In this document: one piece after another, positions 9,342 to 18,056 of the stretch
How the letters are laid out: every line of letters starts with the position of its first letter
Numbering within the stretch: position 1 is the stretch's first letter
Source of the DNA: Pseudocolwellia sp048296855
GTDB taxonomy: Bacteria; Pseudomonadota; Gammaproteobacteria; Enterobacterales; Alteromonadaceae
Direction: 5' to 3' (one strand)
NCBI GenBank assembly: GCA_048296855.1
Contig: CP182631.1
DNA length: 64,000 bases
The notes under the pieces: model-generated
Database searches by the model: none
The model's input: only the letters and a program-made list of their open reading frames with translations
What the model was told of the DNA's origin: nothing
Program-made: the position numbers and the translations under genes

Positions 9342-10820
9342 CTACATCATCACAACATCAAACTGTTCTTGATTATACATAAGTTCTGTTTGTATTTTAA
9401 TGTCTTTACCAATAAAGACTTCAAGCTCAGCTAAATTATGATATTCATCATTAATTAACGCTTCGCTTACCGCTTTAGATGCATAAACAATAAATTTATC
9501 CGCATCATGCGCTCTGTTGACTCGCACTATTTCTCGTAATATTTCATAACATACACTTTCGCATGTTTTTAAATGACCACGTCCTGCACATACGGAACAT
9601 TCGCCACATAAAATATGTTCAAGGCTTTCTCGTGTTCGCTTACGGGTCATTTCAACTAGGCCTAAAGCAGAAAAGCCACTGATGCTAAACTTAACGTTAT
9701 CTTTCGCCATGGCGTGTTCTAAACTTGTTAATACACGACGTTGATGGTCTTTATCATTCATGTCGATAAAATCAACAATAATAATGCCACCTAAGTTTCT
9801 TAATCGTAACTGTCTTGCTATAGATTGCGTTGCTTCAATGTTGGTATTAAATATTGTTTCTTCGAGATTACGATGCCCTACAAAAGCTCCTGTATTAATA
9901 TCAATTGTAGTCATAGCTTCAGTTTGATCAATAATTAAATAACCACCTGACTTCAAGTTGATTCTACGATGCAGCGCTCTTTGTATTTCGTTTTCAACAT
10001 CAAACAGATCAAAAATAGGACGTTCGCCTGGATAGTACTCAAGTCCATGACTCAAATTAGGTGCAAACTCTTCAGTAAATTCAACAACTTGATCATAGGT
10101 TAATTTTGAATCAATGCGAATGCGCTCAAGATCAGTTCCAACAAAGTCTCTTAACACTCTAAAAATCAATGATAAATCTTGATATATTGCGGTTTTAGTT
10201 ACTTTTCTTTTTTTTCTTTTTATAACTTTAGACCATACTCTACGTAAAAATTCAGCATCTTGCTTTAATTCTTGTTCGTCGGCACCTTCGGCAGCCGTTC
10301 TGACAATAAAACCATGCTCTTCATCGCAAAATGGCGAAATGATACGTTTTAGTCGGTTACGTTCTTTATCATCTTCAATACGTTGTGAAATACCAGCACG
10401 AGCAGCATTAGGCATTAAAACTAAATAGCGTGCAGCTATGGTAATATCTGTGGTTAATCTTGCCCCTTTCGTACCTAAAGGATCTTTCACCACTTGTACC
10501 ATTAAATATTGACCTTCTCGTACTAAGGTTCGAATGTCAGGCACTTGATCATTTGACGAATCTTTTGTCGATTCATCTTCATTGAGAATAAGTTTAGAGT
10601 TAATATCGGAAGCATGAAGAAAAGCAGCTTTGTCTAAGCTAATGTCAACAAAAGCGGCTTGCATACCAGGTAATACTCTGATGATTTTTCCTAGGTAAAT
10701 GTTACCCACAATGCCACGTTTTGCTTCGCGCTCTACATGCACTTCTTGTAGTGTGCCATTCTCAATTAACGCAACCCGAGTTTCGCTAGGTGTTACATTA
10801 ACCAGTAATTCACCGCTCAT
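9342..10820 (-). CDS. rng: Ribonuclease G
   Basis: RNase G (492 residues; E. coli 489) is a single-strand endoribonuclease that matures the 5' end of 16S rRNA and degrades some mRNAs. The N-terminal S1 domain (about 35-125, GNIYLGKIIRVLPGMQAAFVD) is followed by the RNase E/G fold. The Mg-binding aspartates are Asp307 (TTIDINTGAFVG) and Asp350 (IIIVDFIDMND), and the Zn-link is CGECSVC at about 405-411. It lacks the long C-terminal scaffold of RNase E. Its start overlaps the maf stop by 4 bp (ATGA), in the conserved mreBCD-maf-rng order. Confidence 0.97.
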   Translation of the reverse strand: MSGELLVNVTPSETRVALIENGTLQEVHVEREAKRGIVGNIYLGKIIRVLPGMQAAFVDISLDKAAFLHASDINSKLILNEDESTKDSSNDQVPDIRTLVREGQYLMVQVVKDPLGTKGARLTTDITIAARYLVLMPNAARAGISQRIEDDKERNRLKRIISPFCDEEHGFIVRTAAEGADEQELKQDAEFLRRVWSKVIKRKKRKVTKTAIYQDLSLIFRVLRDFVGTDLERIRIDSKLTYDQVVEFTEEFAPNLSHGLEYYPGERPIFDLFDVENEIQRALHRRINLKSGGYLIIDQTEAMTTIDINTGAFVGHRNLEETIFNTNIEATQSIARQLRLRNLGGIIIVDFIDMNDKDHQRRVLTSLEHAMAKDNVKFSISGFSALGLVEMTRKRTRESLEHILCGECSVCAGRGHLKTCESVCYEILREIVRVNRAHDADKFIVYASKAVSEALINDEYHNLAELEVFIGKDIKIQTELMYNQEQFDVVMM

Positions 10821-11431
10821 AAATTTTCCTTCGAGTTAAGTTGTATTGGCGTATTAACCCCAAATTTTGAAAGTAATTGCGCAGTCTCGAACAAAGGTAA
10901 ACCAACAACGGCTGAATAACTACCCATTATTTTAGTTACAAACTGCCCTGCAATTCCTTGAATACCGTAAGAACCTGCTTTATCTTGAGGTTCGCCCGTT
11001 TCCCAGTATCGCGTGATTTCGTCTAATGTAAGTGTTTTAAATGTAACTTCTGTTGTCACGACTTCAGATAAAACTCTATCTTTATCTATTACCGCTATAG
11101 ATGTTAACACTTGATGAGTCTGTCCAGATAACATTTGCAGCTGAGCTATGCATTCATCGAGGTTAGCGGGCTTGCCTAAAATACAATGGTTATAAACCAC
11201 ACTAGTATCGGAACCAAGTACAACGACATCATTATTTTGAGGTGCCCCAATAGAGTGATACGTAACTTGTGCCTTTTCAATCGCTAATCTTTGTACGTAA
11301 TCAACCGCACTTTCATTTTCTTTAATATCTTCATTGATATTGGCAGGTTTACAGGAAAAGACATAACCAATTTGAGCAAGTAACTCTTGCCTACGGGGCG
11401 ATTGTGAAGCTAAAACCAAAGATAATGTCAT
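10817..11431 (-). CDS. maf: Maf/YhdE nucleoside triphosphate pyrophosphatase
   Basis: A 204-residue Maf-family protein (E. coli YhdE type) that hydrolyses dTTP, UTP or modified nucleotides to monophosphates. The substrate-binding signature is at the N-terminus: LASQSPRRQELL (residues 7-18). Further family motifs are VLGSDTSVV (about 69-77) and the GSYGIQG segment (about 153-159). It lies 23 bp downstream of mreD on the same strand and overlaps rng by 4 bp, so it belongs to the mre operon. Division between the YhdE and YceF substrate classes is inferred from this location. Confidence 0.95.
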   Translation of the reverse strand: MTLSLVLASQSPRRQELLAQIGYVFSCKPANINEDIKENESAVDYVQRLAIEKAQVTYHSIGAPQNNDVVVLGSDTSVVYNHCILGKPANLDECIAQLQMLSGQTHQVLTSIAVIDKDRVLSEVVTTEVTFKTLTLDEITRYWETGEPQDKAGSYGIQGIAGQFVTKIMGSYSAVVGLPLFETAQLLSKFGVNTPIQLNSKENL

Positions 11432-11454
11432 AAAAATGCTTTTTTAATATAGGA

Positions 11455-11934
11455 TTATTTAATTTGAAAATGCCGACGTATTTTTCTTAATAATAGCAAT
11501 GCCCAAGGCCACAAAATAATAGTGGTAATTACAGGGTATAAATAACTAGGTAAAAACACCACGTCGCTTATAAAGCGCTGCATCCAAAAGACAAGCAAAT
11601 GATATAAAGCGGCAAGTACTCCAACAATAATAGATTGTTGCCAAATAGAAAAGTTTCTAATTTTCTGAAAGTTTTCAGCAATAATAAAAACAGATATAGC
11701 TAAGGCTGCAGCATGCACACCCAATATAGAACCTAACAATACATCGAGTATGAAACCAATAACCCATGCAGTAATAACATTAACACGAGACGGTAATGCC
11801 AAACACCAGTAAATTAACACCACTAAAACCCAATCAGGTCGAAAAGCATCAACACTTAATGGCATAGGAATAATGGTTGCTATTAACGCTAACAATAAGG
11901 TTAATAAAATAATAATACCATTATGAGCTAACAC
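11455..11934 (-). CDS. mreD: Rod shape-determining protein MreD
   Basis: MreD (159 residues) is an integral membrane component of the elongasome and supports lateral cell-wall growth with MreB and MreC. The sequence is almost entirely hydrophobic with about five membrane segments and ends in a basic tail (LLLRKIRRHFQIK). The motif FRPDWVLVVLIYW near residues 31-43 is typical of the family. Its ATG overlaps the last base of the mreC stop codon, giving tight coupling. Confidence 0.93.
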   Translation of the reverse strand: MLAHNGIIILLTLLLALIATIIPMPLSVDAFRPDWVLVVLIYWCLALPSRVNVITAWVIGFILDVLLGSILGVHAAALAISVFIIAENFQKIRNFSIWQQSIIVGVLAALYHLLVFWMQRFISDVVFLPSYLYPVITTIILWPWALLLLRKIRRHFQIK

Positions 11935-12794
11935 TATTGTTGCTCCTCTTCATGAACAATAGGCTTAACATTCTTTGTGTTGGGCCATAAGAGTAACAAA
12001 TAGCGTAAACGATCTATTTTTGCTACAGGTTCACTAATTACTTGAGCAAAAGCTCTTGATTCATCTTGATTAACTTTCAATATGGTTGAAACAGGATAAC
12101 CTTCAGGGTATTTACCACCTAAACCTGAAGTCACTAGTACATCTCCAGGTACAACATCAGTACTATGCGGAACAAAGTTATTCACGAGCCTATCTATTTG
12201 CCCAGTACCTGTGGCAATCATTCTGATACCATTACGACTTACTCTTACTGGCACAGCATGAGTAACATCAGTAATCAAAATAACTCGACTACTTATTGTA
12301 CCTACATGTTGAATTTGTCCTACAATACCTTGGTCATCTAAAACTGCTTGCCCTTCATAAACGCCATCATTCGCGCCTCTGTTAATCACTATTTGGTGAG
12401 TATAAGGATCACTATCAACAGCGATAACTTCTGCTACCATCTTCTTCGTTTCTTCACGTAAAGGAGAGGATAATAAAGAGCGTAGTCGATTATTTTCTTT
12501 TTCCAGATCAGAAAGATGCATTAACTGTTCGTGTAAAAGCAATTCATTAACTTTATAACTTTGATTTTGTTCGATTAAATCTTGGCGTGAGGTAAGGTTT
12601 TCAGCCGTCCAAATCATCATTCGTTTTGGTGCTGTCGCTAAGTACTGTAGTGGGCTTACAAAAGATTGAAGGTAGCCTCGAGCGGTTTCAAAACTGCCTA
12701 TATGGTGGTCAAAAAAAATTAAAAGCACAGAACAAAACAGCACCAACAAGAGTCGGTGCTGTGCAGACGGGCCGTGTTTAAATATTGGGCTCAT
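11934..12794 (-). CDS. mreC: Rod shape-determining protein MreC
   Basis: MreC (286 residues) is a bitopic inner-membrane protein whose periplasmic domain forms filaments that link MreB to PBP2/RodA. One N-terminal membrane segment (about 14-28, LLLVLFCSVLLIFF) is followed by a coiled coil (about 78-108) and the beta-barrel domain with INRGANDGVYEGQAVLDDQG and VTSGLGGKYPEGYPV. It is 61 bp downstream of mreB. The acidic tail ends EEEQQ. Confidence 0.95.
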   Translation of the reverse strand: MSPIFKHGPSAQHRLLLVLFCSVLLIFFDHHIGSFETARGYLQSFVSPLQYLATAPKRMMIWTAENLTSRQDLIEQNQSYKVNELLLHEQLMHLSDLEKENNRLRSLLSSPLREETKKMVAEVIAVDSDPYTHQIVINRGANDGVYEGQAVLDDQGIVGQIQHVGTISSRVILITDVTHAVPVRVSRNGIRMIATGTGQIDRLVNNFVPHSTDVVPGDVLVTSGLGGKYPEGYPVSTILKVNQDESRAFAQVISEPVAKIDRLRYLLLLWPNTKNVKPIVHEEEQQ

Positions 12795-12855
12795 AAATAT
12801 AGCTTTATTATTATCTAATGCTGCTTAATATTAAGGGGCTAGAATAATATAAATA

Positions 12856-13899
12856 TTATTCGTAAGAAAATAAATCACCGCCGTGCATATCAATCATTTC
12901 TAATGCTTTTCCGCCGCCACGTGCAACACATGTTAGAGGATCATCAGCAACAACCACAGGAATACCTGTTTCTTCCATTAACAAACGGTCTAGATCTTTT
13001 AATAAAGCCCCGCCGCCTGTTAGTACCATACCTCTTTCTGAGATATCTGATGCTAATTCAGGTGGTGATTGCTCTAAGGCAACCATAATAGCACTTACAA
13101 TTCCTGTTAAAGGCTCTTGTAGTGCTTCTAAAATTTCATTGCTGTTTAAGGTAAAACTACGTGGAACGCCTTCAGCTAAGTTGCGGCCTCTAACTTCTAT
13201 TTCAATTAACTCTTCACCTGGGTAAGCTGAGCCAATTTCGTGTTTAATGCGCTCAGCCGTTGCTTCACCAATTAAGCTACCAAAATTACGACGTACGTAG
13301 TTGATAATAGCTTCATCAAATTTATCACCACCAATACGAACTGACGATGAATAAACAACACCATTTAGAGAAATAATACCAACTTCTGTCGTACCACCAC
13401 CTATATCAACAACCATAGAGCCAGTAGCTTCTGATACAGGCATACCCGCACCAATTGCCGCAGCCATAGGTTCGTCGATTAAATACACTTCACGAGCACC
13501 AGCGCCTTCTGCTGACTCTTTAATTGCTCTACGCTCAACTTGTGTTGAACCACATGGAACACAAACCAGAACTCTTGGGCTTGGACGTAAAAAGTTATTA
13601 CTGTGAATTTGTTTTATAAAATATTGCAACATCTTTTCAGTTACAAAGAAATTTGCAATAACTCCGTCTTTCATTGGACGAATAGCTTCTATATTACCAG
13701 GTGTTCTTCCTAGCATTTGTTTTGCAGCAGCACCTACTGCAGCAACACTTTTTGATCCACCGGATCTATCTTGTCTAATCGCAACAACTGACGGCTCGTT
13801 TAGCACGATGCCCTGATCTTTAACATATATCAGCGTGTTAGCTGTTCCCAGGTCTATTGATAAATCATTAGAAAACATGCCGCGTAATTTTTTAAACAT
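12856..13899 (-). CDS. mreB: Rod shape-determining protein MreB (bacterial actin)
   Basis: MreB (347 residues, the same length as E. coli MreB) is the ATP-binding actin homologue that directs lateral wall synthesis. It starts with the membrane-targeting MFKKLRGMFSNDLSIDLGTANTLIYV. The phosphate-binding loops are visible as DLGTANT (about 16-22) and VVDIGGGTTEVGI (about 163-175), with the adenosine motif TGGGALLKDLD (about 296-306). A good Shine-Dalgarno (AAAGGA) lies upstream of the ATG. It is first in mreB-mreC-mreD-maf-rng. The MSHA cluster is immediately upstream on the same strand, as in Vibrio and Shewanella. Confidence 0.98.
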   Translation of the reverse strand: MFKKLRGMFSNDLSIDLGTANTLIYVKDQGIVLNEPSVVAIRQDRSGGSKSVAAVGAAAKQMLGRTPGNIEAIRPMKDGVIANFFVTEKMLQYFIKQIHSNNFLRPSPRVLVCVPCGSTQVERRAIKESAEGAGAREVYLIDEPMAAAIGAGMPVSEATGSMVVDIGGGTTEVGIISLNGVVYSSSVRIGGDKFDEAIINYVRRNFGSLIGEATAERIKHEIGSAYPGEELIEIEVRGRNLAEGVPRSFTLNSNEILEALQEPLTGIVSAIMVALEQSPPELASDISERGMVLTGGGALLKDLDRLLMEETGIPVVVADDPLTCVARGGGKALEMIDMHGGDLFSYE

Positions 13900-14221
13900 A
13901 CGATGAAAATGTCCTTTACAAATCGCATAAGAAAATACTTATGCCGTATTTACGTTTGTATTTTTAAACTCATATAAACATAAACAAATAGAATTAAATT
14001 TTTAGCTGCTAATCATACCGCAGTATAAGAGAAAGTGTCTTACCTTTTGTGAAAAAAACAGTATATTTTTACTTTTTTATAATATTTAAAAAGAGCTAGA
14101 GCTAAAACGGTAAAGATGATGTTTAAAAAGAGGAAGATAGTTACTATTTTTCACATCACATGTTAGATAAATCAAATTAGGTTAAATAATTGTTTTATGA
14201 TTAGAACGATTAAAACCCAAA
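13900..14221 (-). other. Intergenic region between mshP and mreB (322 bp)
   Basis: There is no gene here. On the minus strand it should hold the mreB promoter; a TATACT -10-like hexamer (reverse complement at about 14018-14023) is visible, but no convincing -35 stands at 17 bp. I see no strong terminator after mshP. In Vibrio the large mshQ gene lies at this point; nothing of it remains here. Confidence 0.5.
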
Positions 14222-14656
14222 TTAATTCATACTTTTCGCTTGTACTTCAACGACTCTAGAAGTCACCTCACCGTTGATTTCACATTGTCCTGTGCTGGTG
14301 ATAGTAAAATAACTTACATTGTCATGTTTTACTTCTAAACAATCAACTTCCACTGAGCAGTAATCTAAACCTTCAATATTAGCCAAAGAAAAAGTATCGC
14401 CGATAGTACACATAGTACTATCTAGTCCAGTATTTAATGGAAAAAGTTGTTGTAATTTCCGTTGTGCACCTGTTTGTGCAGCATTATAGGCTCGAGTACC
14501 TAGCACTTCATAAGCGTAAGTTTCTTCATTAGTCGTCATCATTCTAAGTAAAGCGGCTCCAAGTAAAGACATAACCACTAAAATAAAAATAGCTAGAACG
14601 AGTGAGCTACCTTTCTGTGTATTTTTAGCTATTAAAAATTTTTGTTTAAGGAGCAT
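14222..14656 (-). CDS. mshP: MSHA biogenesis protein MshP (PilX-like minor pilin)
   Basis: A small pilin-like protein of 144 residues when started at the ATG at 14656, which overlaps the mshO stop by 11 bp. A longer reading frame runs upstream inside mshO but has no support. The N-terminus KNTQKGSSLVLAIFILVVM has the pilin-like hydrophobic helix but not the canonical GFTLIE cleavage motif, as is usual for MshP/PilX proteins. It contains a few cysteines (CTIGD, CSVEVDC). It is the last gene of the MSHA cluster here and probably sits in the minor pilin complex at the pilus tip. Confidence 0.85.
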   Translation of the reverse strand: MLLKQKFLIAKNTQKGSSLVLAIFILVVMSLLGAALLRMMTTNEETYAYEVLGTRAYNAAQTGAQRKLQQLFPLNTGLDSTMCTIGDTFSLANIEGLDYCSVEVDCLEVKHDNVSYFTITSTGQCEINGEVTSRVVEVQAKSMN

Positions 14657-15527
14657 TAGGAATATGAACCTCACTATTGAAAACAACAACTTCTTCGTTT
14701 TTGTTAAATCTTAACTTGATTAACGCTGTCGCATTTCTAAATTGGGTTGCTTGCGATACCTTAAAAGGAAAGTCATTACCTGAAAAATTCGTGGGGGTAT
14801 AAGATAAATCTTCAGCCATTAATACACCGTCATCCCTAAATACAGCTATAGCACTGCTTAAATTATTTTGATCATTAGGATTGTCACCAACAAAACGTTT
14901 TAATTCATCTCCCTGTACACAATAACTCACTTTTGTATCAATAAAATATAATCTAGCTGTTGGTGAATCCGTAGGAAATGAAACATCATTAGTAAAGTTG
15001 ATATCCCATCGGTTATTTGTTGGCGGAGTAACATGCGTAGTATTGTCGATAGTCGCATTTTCTAATGTTCTTATTCTTATATTTTGATATACATGATTGA
15101 GGCTAGTAGGATAAACCGCTACGCGATAATCAACTAAACCATTTAAAGCACTTGTATTAAAATCAACAACTGACAATGTTTTAGCTGTTTCATTTTCACT
15201 TTCCGTTGGAATATCTAAATAATTGGCTGTTGTTAAAATAGGAACATACTCAATACATTGAATATTAGTCAGATTGCCCGATTGATCTGTTAACGTAACT
15301 CTCACACTATTAGGTAAAGCAGTTCTTAATTCTCTATTTAATCGCTCTATCGCAAATCGGGCAGTAGCAACAATTTCAGAACGGTTTTTTACATCTACAA
15401 ATATTTGAGAGCCTAACTTGAGGAAGCCGCTGATCCCTACCGATAATATGCCTAATAAAACAATAACAATAACTAATTCTACAAGCGTAAAACCTTTATC
15501 ACCTTTATTGCTTAATAAGTACTTCAT
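14646..15527 (-). CDS. mshO: MSHA biogenesis protein MshO (minor prepilin)
   Basis: A 293-residue type IV prepilin-like protein with a prepilin peptidase site near the start: KG|FTLVELVIVIVLLG (residues 12-26). The phenylalanine follows the cleaved glycine and Glu5 of the mature protein is present. The large C-terminal globular domain fits MshO and PilW-like minor pilins. Its ATG shares a base with the mshD stop, and its own stop is overlapped by mshP, so mshD-mshO-mshP are translationally coupled. Confidence 0.9.
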   Translation of the reverse strand: MKYLLSNKGDKGFTLVELVIVIVLLGILSVGISGFLKLGSQIFVDVKNRSEIVATARFAIERLNRELRTALPNSVRVTLTDQSGNLTNIQCIEYVPILTTANYLDIPTESENETAKTLSVVDFNTSALNGLVDYRVAVYPTSLNHVYQNIRIRTLENATIDNTTHVTPPTNNRWDINFTNDVSFPTDSPTARLYFIDTKVSYCVQGDELKRFVGDNPNDQNNLSSAIAVFRDDGVLMAEDLSYTPTNFSGNDFPFKVSQATQFRNATALIKLRFNKNEEVVVFNSEVHIPNAP

Positions 15528-16096
15528 TAAAAGTTAGCCTTGTAACTTGCAAACGTTACCGATTCACCCTCAGCACTCGTAACAGTAACTTGGATCAACT
15601 TTGCGATGTTGTTCGTTGTATCGCACACACCGTCATAGTTACTATCGTTACAAACAAAAACATTCACACTAAAACCTATATATAACGAATCTAAATCTGC
15701 ATCGTTATTATCATTAAGTGAATCTTCAACAATGGAATAATTATTATAGTCATCAACATCATTGTATAAGCTTCTATTGGTTTCTCCAGCATCAGAACCT
15801 AGGTCATTATTAGCAGTACACGTATCGATAGCGCCGTCTAAATCAGTATCTTTCCCCTCACCGCAACGATTCATTCCGCCCATCATATCTGAGTGTTCAT
15901 CAAAAGCTTTACCCATAATTTCATTCATCATCGCTTGCCCTAGTTCTGCGGCTCTAACTTGATGAATTTGAACCGCACTTTGCGTTGCGGTAGGTAATAT
16001 CATGGTAAAAATAATAGAAAAAGATAATGATAGAACCACAATACCAATAACAAGTTCTATTAAAGTAAAGCCTGAAGCTTTGCGATTAAATAGCAT
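15527..16096 (-). CDS. mshD: MSHA biogenesis protein MshD (minor prepilin)
   Basis: A minor pilin of 189 residues when started at the ATG at 16096 (MLFNRKASGFTLIELVIGI). A frame 14 codons longer begins inside mshC and is less likely. The prepilin cleavage motif SG|FTLIE lies at about residues 8-14. The central region is rich in Asp and Asn (CNDSNYDGVCDTTNN and DTDLDGAIDTC), which resembles calcium-binding acidic loops of surface proteins. It overlaps mshC by 11 bp with the sequence ATGCTATTTAA. Confidence 0.88.
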   Translation of the reverse strand: MLFNRKASGFTLIELVIGIVVLSLSFSIIFTMILPTATQSAVQIHQVRAAELGQAMMNEIMGKAFDEHSDMMGGMNRCGEGKDTDLDGAIDTCTANNDLGSDAGETNRSLYNDVDDYNNYSIVEDSLNDNNDADLDSLYIGFSVNVFVCNDSNYDGVCDTTNNIAKLIQVTVTSAEGESVTFASYKANF

Positions 16097-16616
16097 GAAT
16101 ATAACCTTGTGATTCGATTCTAACGGTAAGCGTATCACTACCTATAATTGTTATATTACAAGGGGGACTACAATTAGCAGGTATGCCATTTGAGTCGAAA
16201 ATAAAAGAGTTACCCGTCATTCCTGATGTTACAAAAGTCACGTTATGATCTTCATCAATTTTAACGTCTAAATCATTTAAGGCTTGGTCATTGGCGTTTT
16301 TTTTGTTAACAGCGCAACTTCCTCCTACTGTCAAAAGTTTTGTTGAGACAATGACGGTATGACAAGCATTTCCTCCCACACTGGTTTGCTGCATCGCTCG
16401 TAATTGAATACTACGTAAAGTGGCAATAACTTCAGCTTGATAGGTATGCTCTTCAAAACCATCTGAACCGAACATTTTAGGGGCAACGGTAACAGCTAAA
16501 ATACCCATAAGAACAATAACCAGCACCAACTCAATTATTGTAAAACCTCGCCCAGCTTTATAACTAAAGCTAGCTAAATGTTTACTTTTTAGTAGAGAAT
16601 GCGTTTTATTATTCAT
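16086..16616 (-). CDS. mshC: MSHA pilin protein MshC (minor prepilin)
   Basis: A 176-residue minor prepilin with an unusually long leader (about 24 residues) before RG|FTIIELVLVIVLMG. Glu5 of the mature protein is present. The C-terminal domain has two CC-rich stretches (PANCSPPCNI). It is the first gene after the mshA terminator, so its expression likely depends on read-through past that terminator or a weak own promoter. It overlaps mshD by 11 bp. Confidence 0.9.
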   Translation of the reverse strand: MNNKTHSLLKSKHLASFSYKAGRGFTIIELVLVIVLMGILAVTVAPKMFGSDGFEEHTYQAEVIATLRSIQLRAMQQTSVGGNACHTVIVSTKLLTVGGSCAVNKKNANDQALNDLDVKIDEDHNVTFVTSGMTGNSFIFDSNGIPANCSPPCNITIIGSDTLTVRIESQGYIHAI

Positions 16617-16720
16617 TATAAAAGAGTACTTCAGTAGTTTTTAAAACACTATTAGTAGAATAGTACATAAATTATCATTTAAGATCAGCTAACTAATTTA
16701 TTGTGTATCAACAGATAAAA

Positions 16721-16746
16721 AAAATGGAGAGCTAAAGCTCTCCATT
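16721..16746 (-). terminator. Rho-independent terminator downstream of mshA
   Basis: AATGGAGAGC (16723-16732), loop TAAA, GCTCTCCATT (16737-16746) form a perfect 10-bp stem. Read on the minus strand it is followed by an unbroken T run (the A run ending at 16724 and before it). It lies between the major pilin mshA and mshC. Confidence 0.9.
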
Positions 16747-16768
16747 ATAAGATTGATTTTATCAAAAA

Positions 16769-17296
16769 TTAACAACCATCTGGAATTACATCAATCACTG
16801 GTTTTATGTTAGAAGAGGAGCTTTCGTTATATATAACATAACAATTTTTAGCAATCGCTTGAGCAGTTGTTAAATCAGATGCTTCACGTGGGTACCATAC
16901 AACAACACCATCAGTTCCTGTCGTTCCACTAGTGGCAATTGCAAATGGAGAAGTTGAAGTTACAACATCAACATCTAATATTTCTCCCCATGTAGCAGCT
17001 TCATTATTTGGCCAACCATTAGTTACACCAACATTATTAGTACCACCATTAACATTTAGATCTGCTTGTCCTACTTTCTCTCCTGCAATTAAAGCTTTAG
17101 CGTGAACAAGAGTAGTTGCACTTTCAACAGAAGCTCTAACAGCCTGAAAAGTAGAAGCTTTTGCATCACCCGTTAAATCAATAAATTTAGGTGCTGCGGT
17201 CGCGGCTAAAATACCTAAAATAACAATAACAACCACTAATTCAATGAGTGTAAAACCTTTTTGAGTATTCAGAGGTGATTTATTAATTTTTTTCAT
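16769..17296 (-). CDS. mshA: MSHA major pilin MshA
   Basis: A 175-residue prepilin with the classic class IVa leader: KSPLNTQKG|FTLIELVVVIVILGIL. The alpha-1 helix continues through AATAAPKFIDLTGDAKASTF, a pattern typical of MshA. A Cys pair near the end (CYVIYN ... PDGC) gives the C-terminal disulfide loop. It is polymerised into the mannose-sensitive haemagglutinin pilus used for attachment to chitin, algae and other surfaces. It lies 33 bp downstream of mshB and directly before a strong terminator, which fits high expression relative to the downstream minor pilins. Confidence 0.93.
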   Translation of the reverse strand: MKKINKSPLNTQKGFTLIELVVVIVILGILAATAAPKFIDLTGDAKASTFQAVRASVESATTLVHAKALIAGEKVGQADLNVNGGTNNVGVTNGWPNNEAATWGEILDVDVVTSTSPFAIATSGTTGTDGVVVWYPREASDLTTAQAIAKNCYVIYNESSSSNIKPVIDVIPDGC

Positions 17297-17329
17297 AAGA
17301 TTACCTAAAGTTAATGTGCTAAATAAGGG

Positions 17330-17953
17330 TTAAATGTTTATATAAACTATAATTTGACTCGTTGCTGGTCGGTAAGTAAAGCTATTACCTACGCCTGTTA
17401 ATGTGCCTGTTGGTGCAAGAAAGTCACCTGATGCATTTTTGTTTAACGTTTCTTTTAAAAAGTAATGACATAATGTAGTCGCTCCAGAACCTGAAGTCGT
17501 AGTGTAATAATCCATACCATTGGTATTGTTTAATACACTAATATCACTCGTTAACCCTGGTGGTTGTTGTAAAATACTATTCCATATATCAACACAATTA
17601 CTTGCACCAAACCCACCACCTAAAGTTGCTCCATCATTATCACCTGTTAAAGATGCAACAATATAACCACCACGAATACCGTTGGCTTTATTTTCAGTGG
17701 TTAATAATACATCCGTGCCGTCATAATCAATAACGTTTCTATTAGTTGCGTCTGTAGGGCGTGCTTCGGCTTCCCATTGTGCACGCGCAAGGGATACACC
17801 TGTTGCAAACCCACCAGCCATACCTTCAATATTAGCTTGTTTTGCTTGGTCAGTTAAATTAATAAATTTTGGAATAGCGGTGACCGCTAAAAAACCCAAA
17901 ATAACAACCACTATCACTAATTCTATTAGCGTAAAACCCGACTGTTTTCTCAT
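17330..17953 (-). CDS. mshB: MSHA pilin protein MshB
   Basis: A 207-residue prepilin closely related to MshA at its N-terminus: MRKQSG|FTLIELVIVVVILGFL, then AVTAIPKFINLTDQAKQ. The globular domain contains two cysteines (ASNCVDIWN, TTLCHYF) that could form a disulfide. In Vibrio, MshB is a minor pilin encoded just before mshA, as here. A perfect -10-like TATAAT lies in the mshF-mshB gap. Confidence 0.9.
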   Translation of the reverse strand: MRKQSGFTLIELVIVVVILGFLAVTAIPKFINLTDQAKQANIEGMAGGFATGVSLARAQWEAEARPTDATNRNVIDYDGTDVLLTTENKANGIRGGYIVASLTGDNDGATLGGGFGASNCVDIWNSILQQPPGLTSDISVLNNTNGMDYYTTTSGSGATTLCHYFLKETLNKNASGDFLAPTGTLTGVGNSFTYRPATSQIIVYINI

Positions 17954-17974
17954 AACAACACCATAACTTTCAAG

Positions 17975-17980
17975 ATTATA
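17975..17980 (-). promoter_or_regulatory. Candidate promoter -10 before mshB-mshA
   Basis: TATAAT on the minus strand, 22 bp before the mshB start codon, in the only sizeable gap (103 bp) within the upstream half of the cluster. The matching -35 at 17 bp (AACTAA) is poor. Vibrio cholerae is known to transcribe the structural msh genes from a promoter near mshB, so the position is sensible, but the site is only a candidate. Confidence 0.35.
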
Positions 17981-18056
17981 TTAATTGTAACAAGCATTTA
18001 GTTACAACACTACGTTACCTTAAAGTGAAACACTCTTACTTTCAACAACAAATAGT

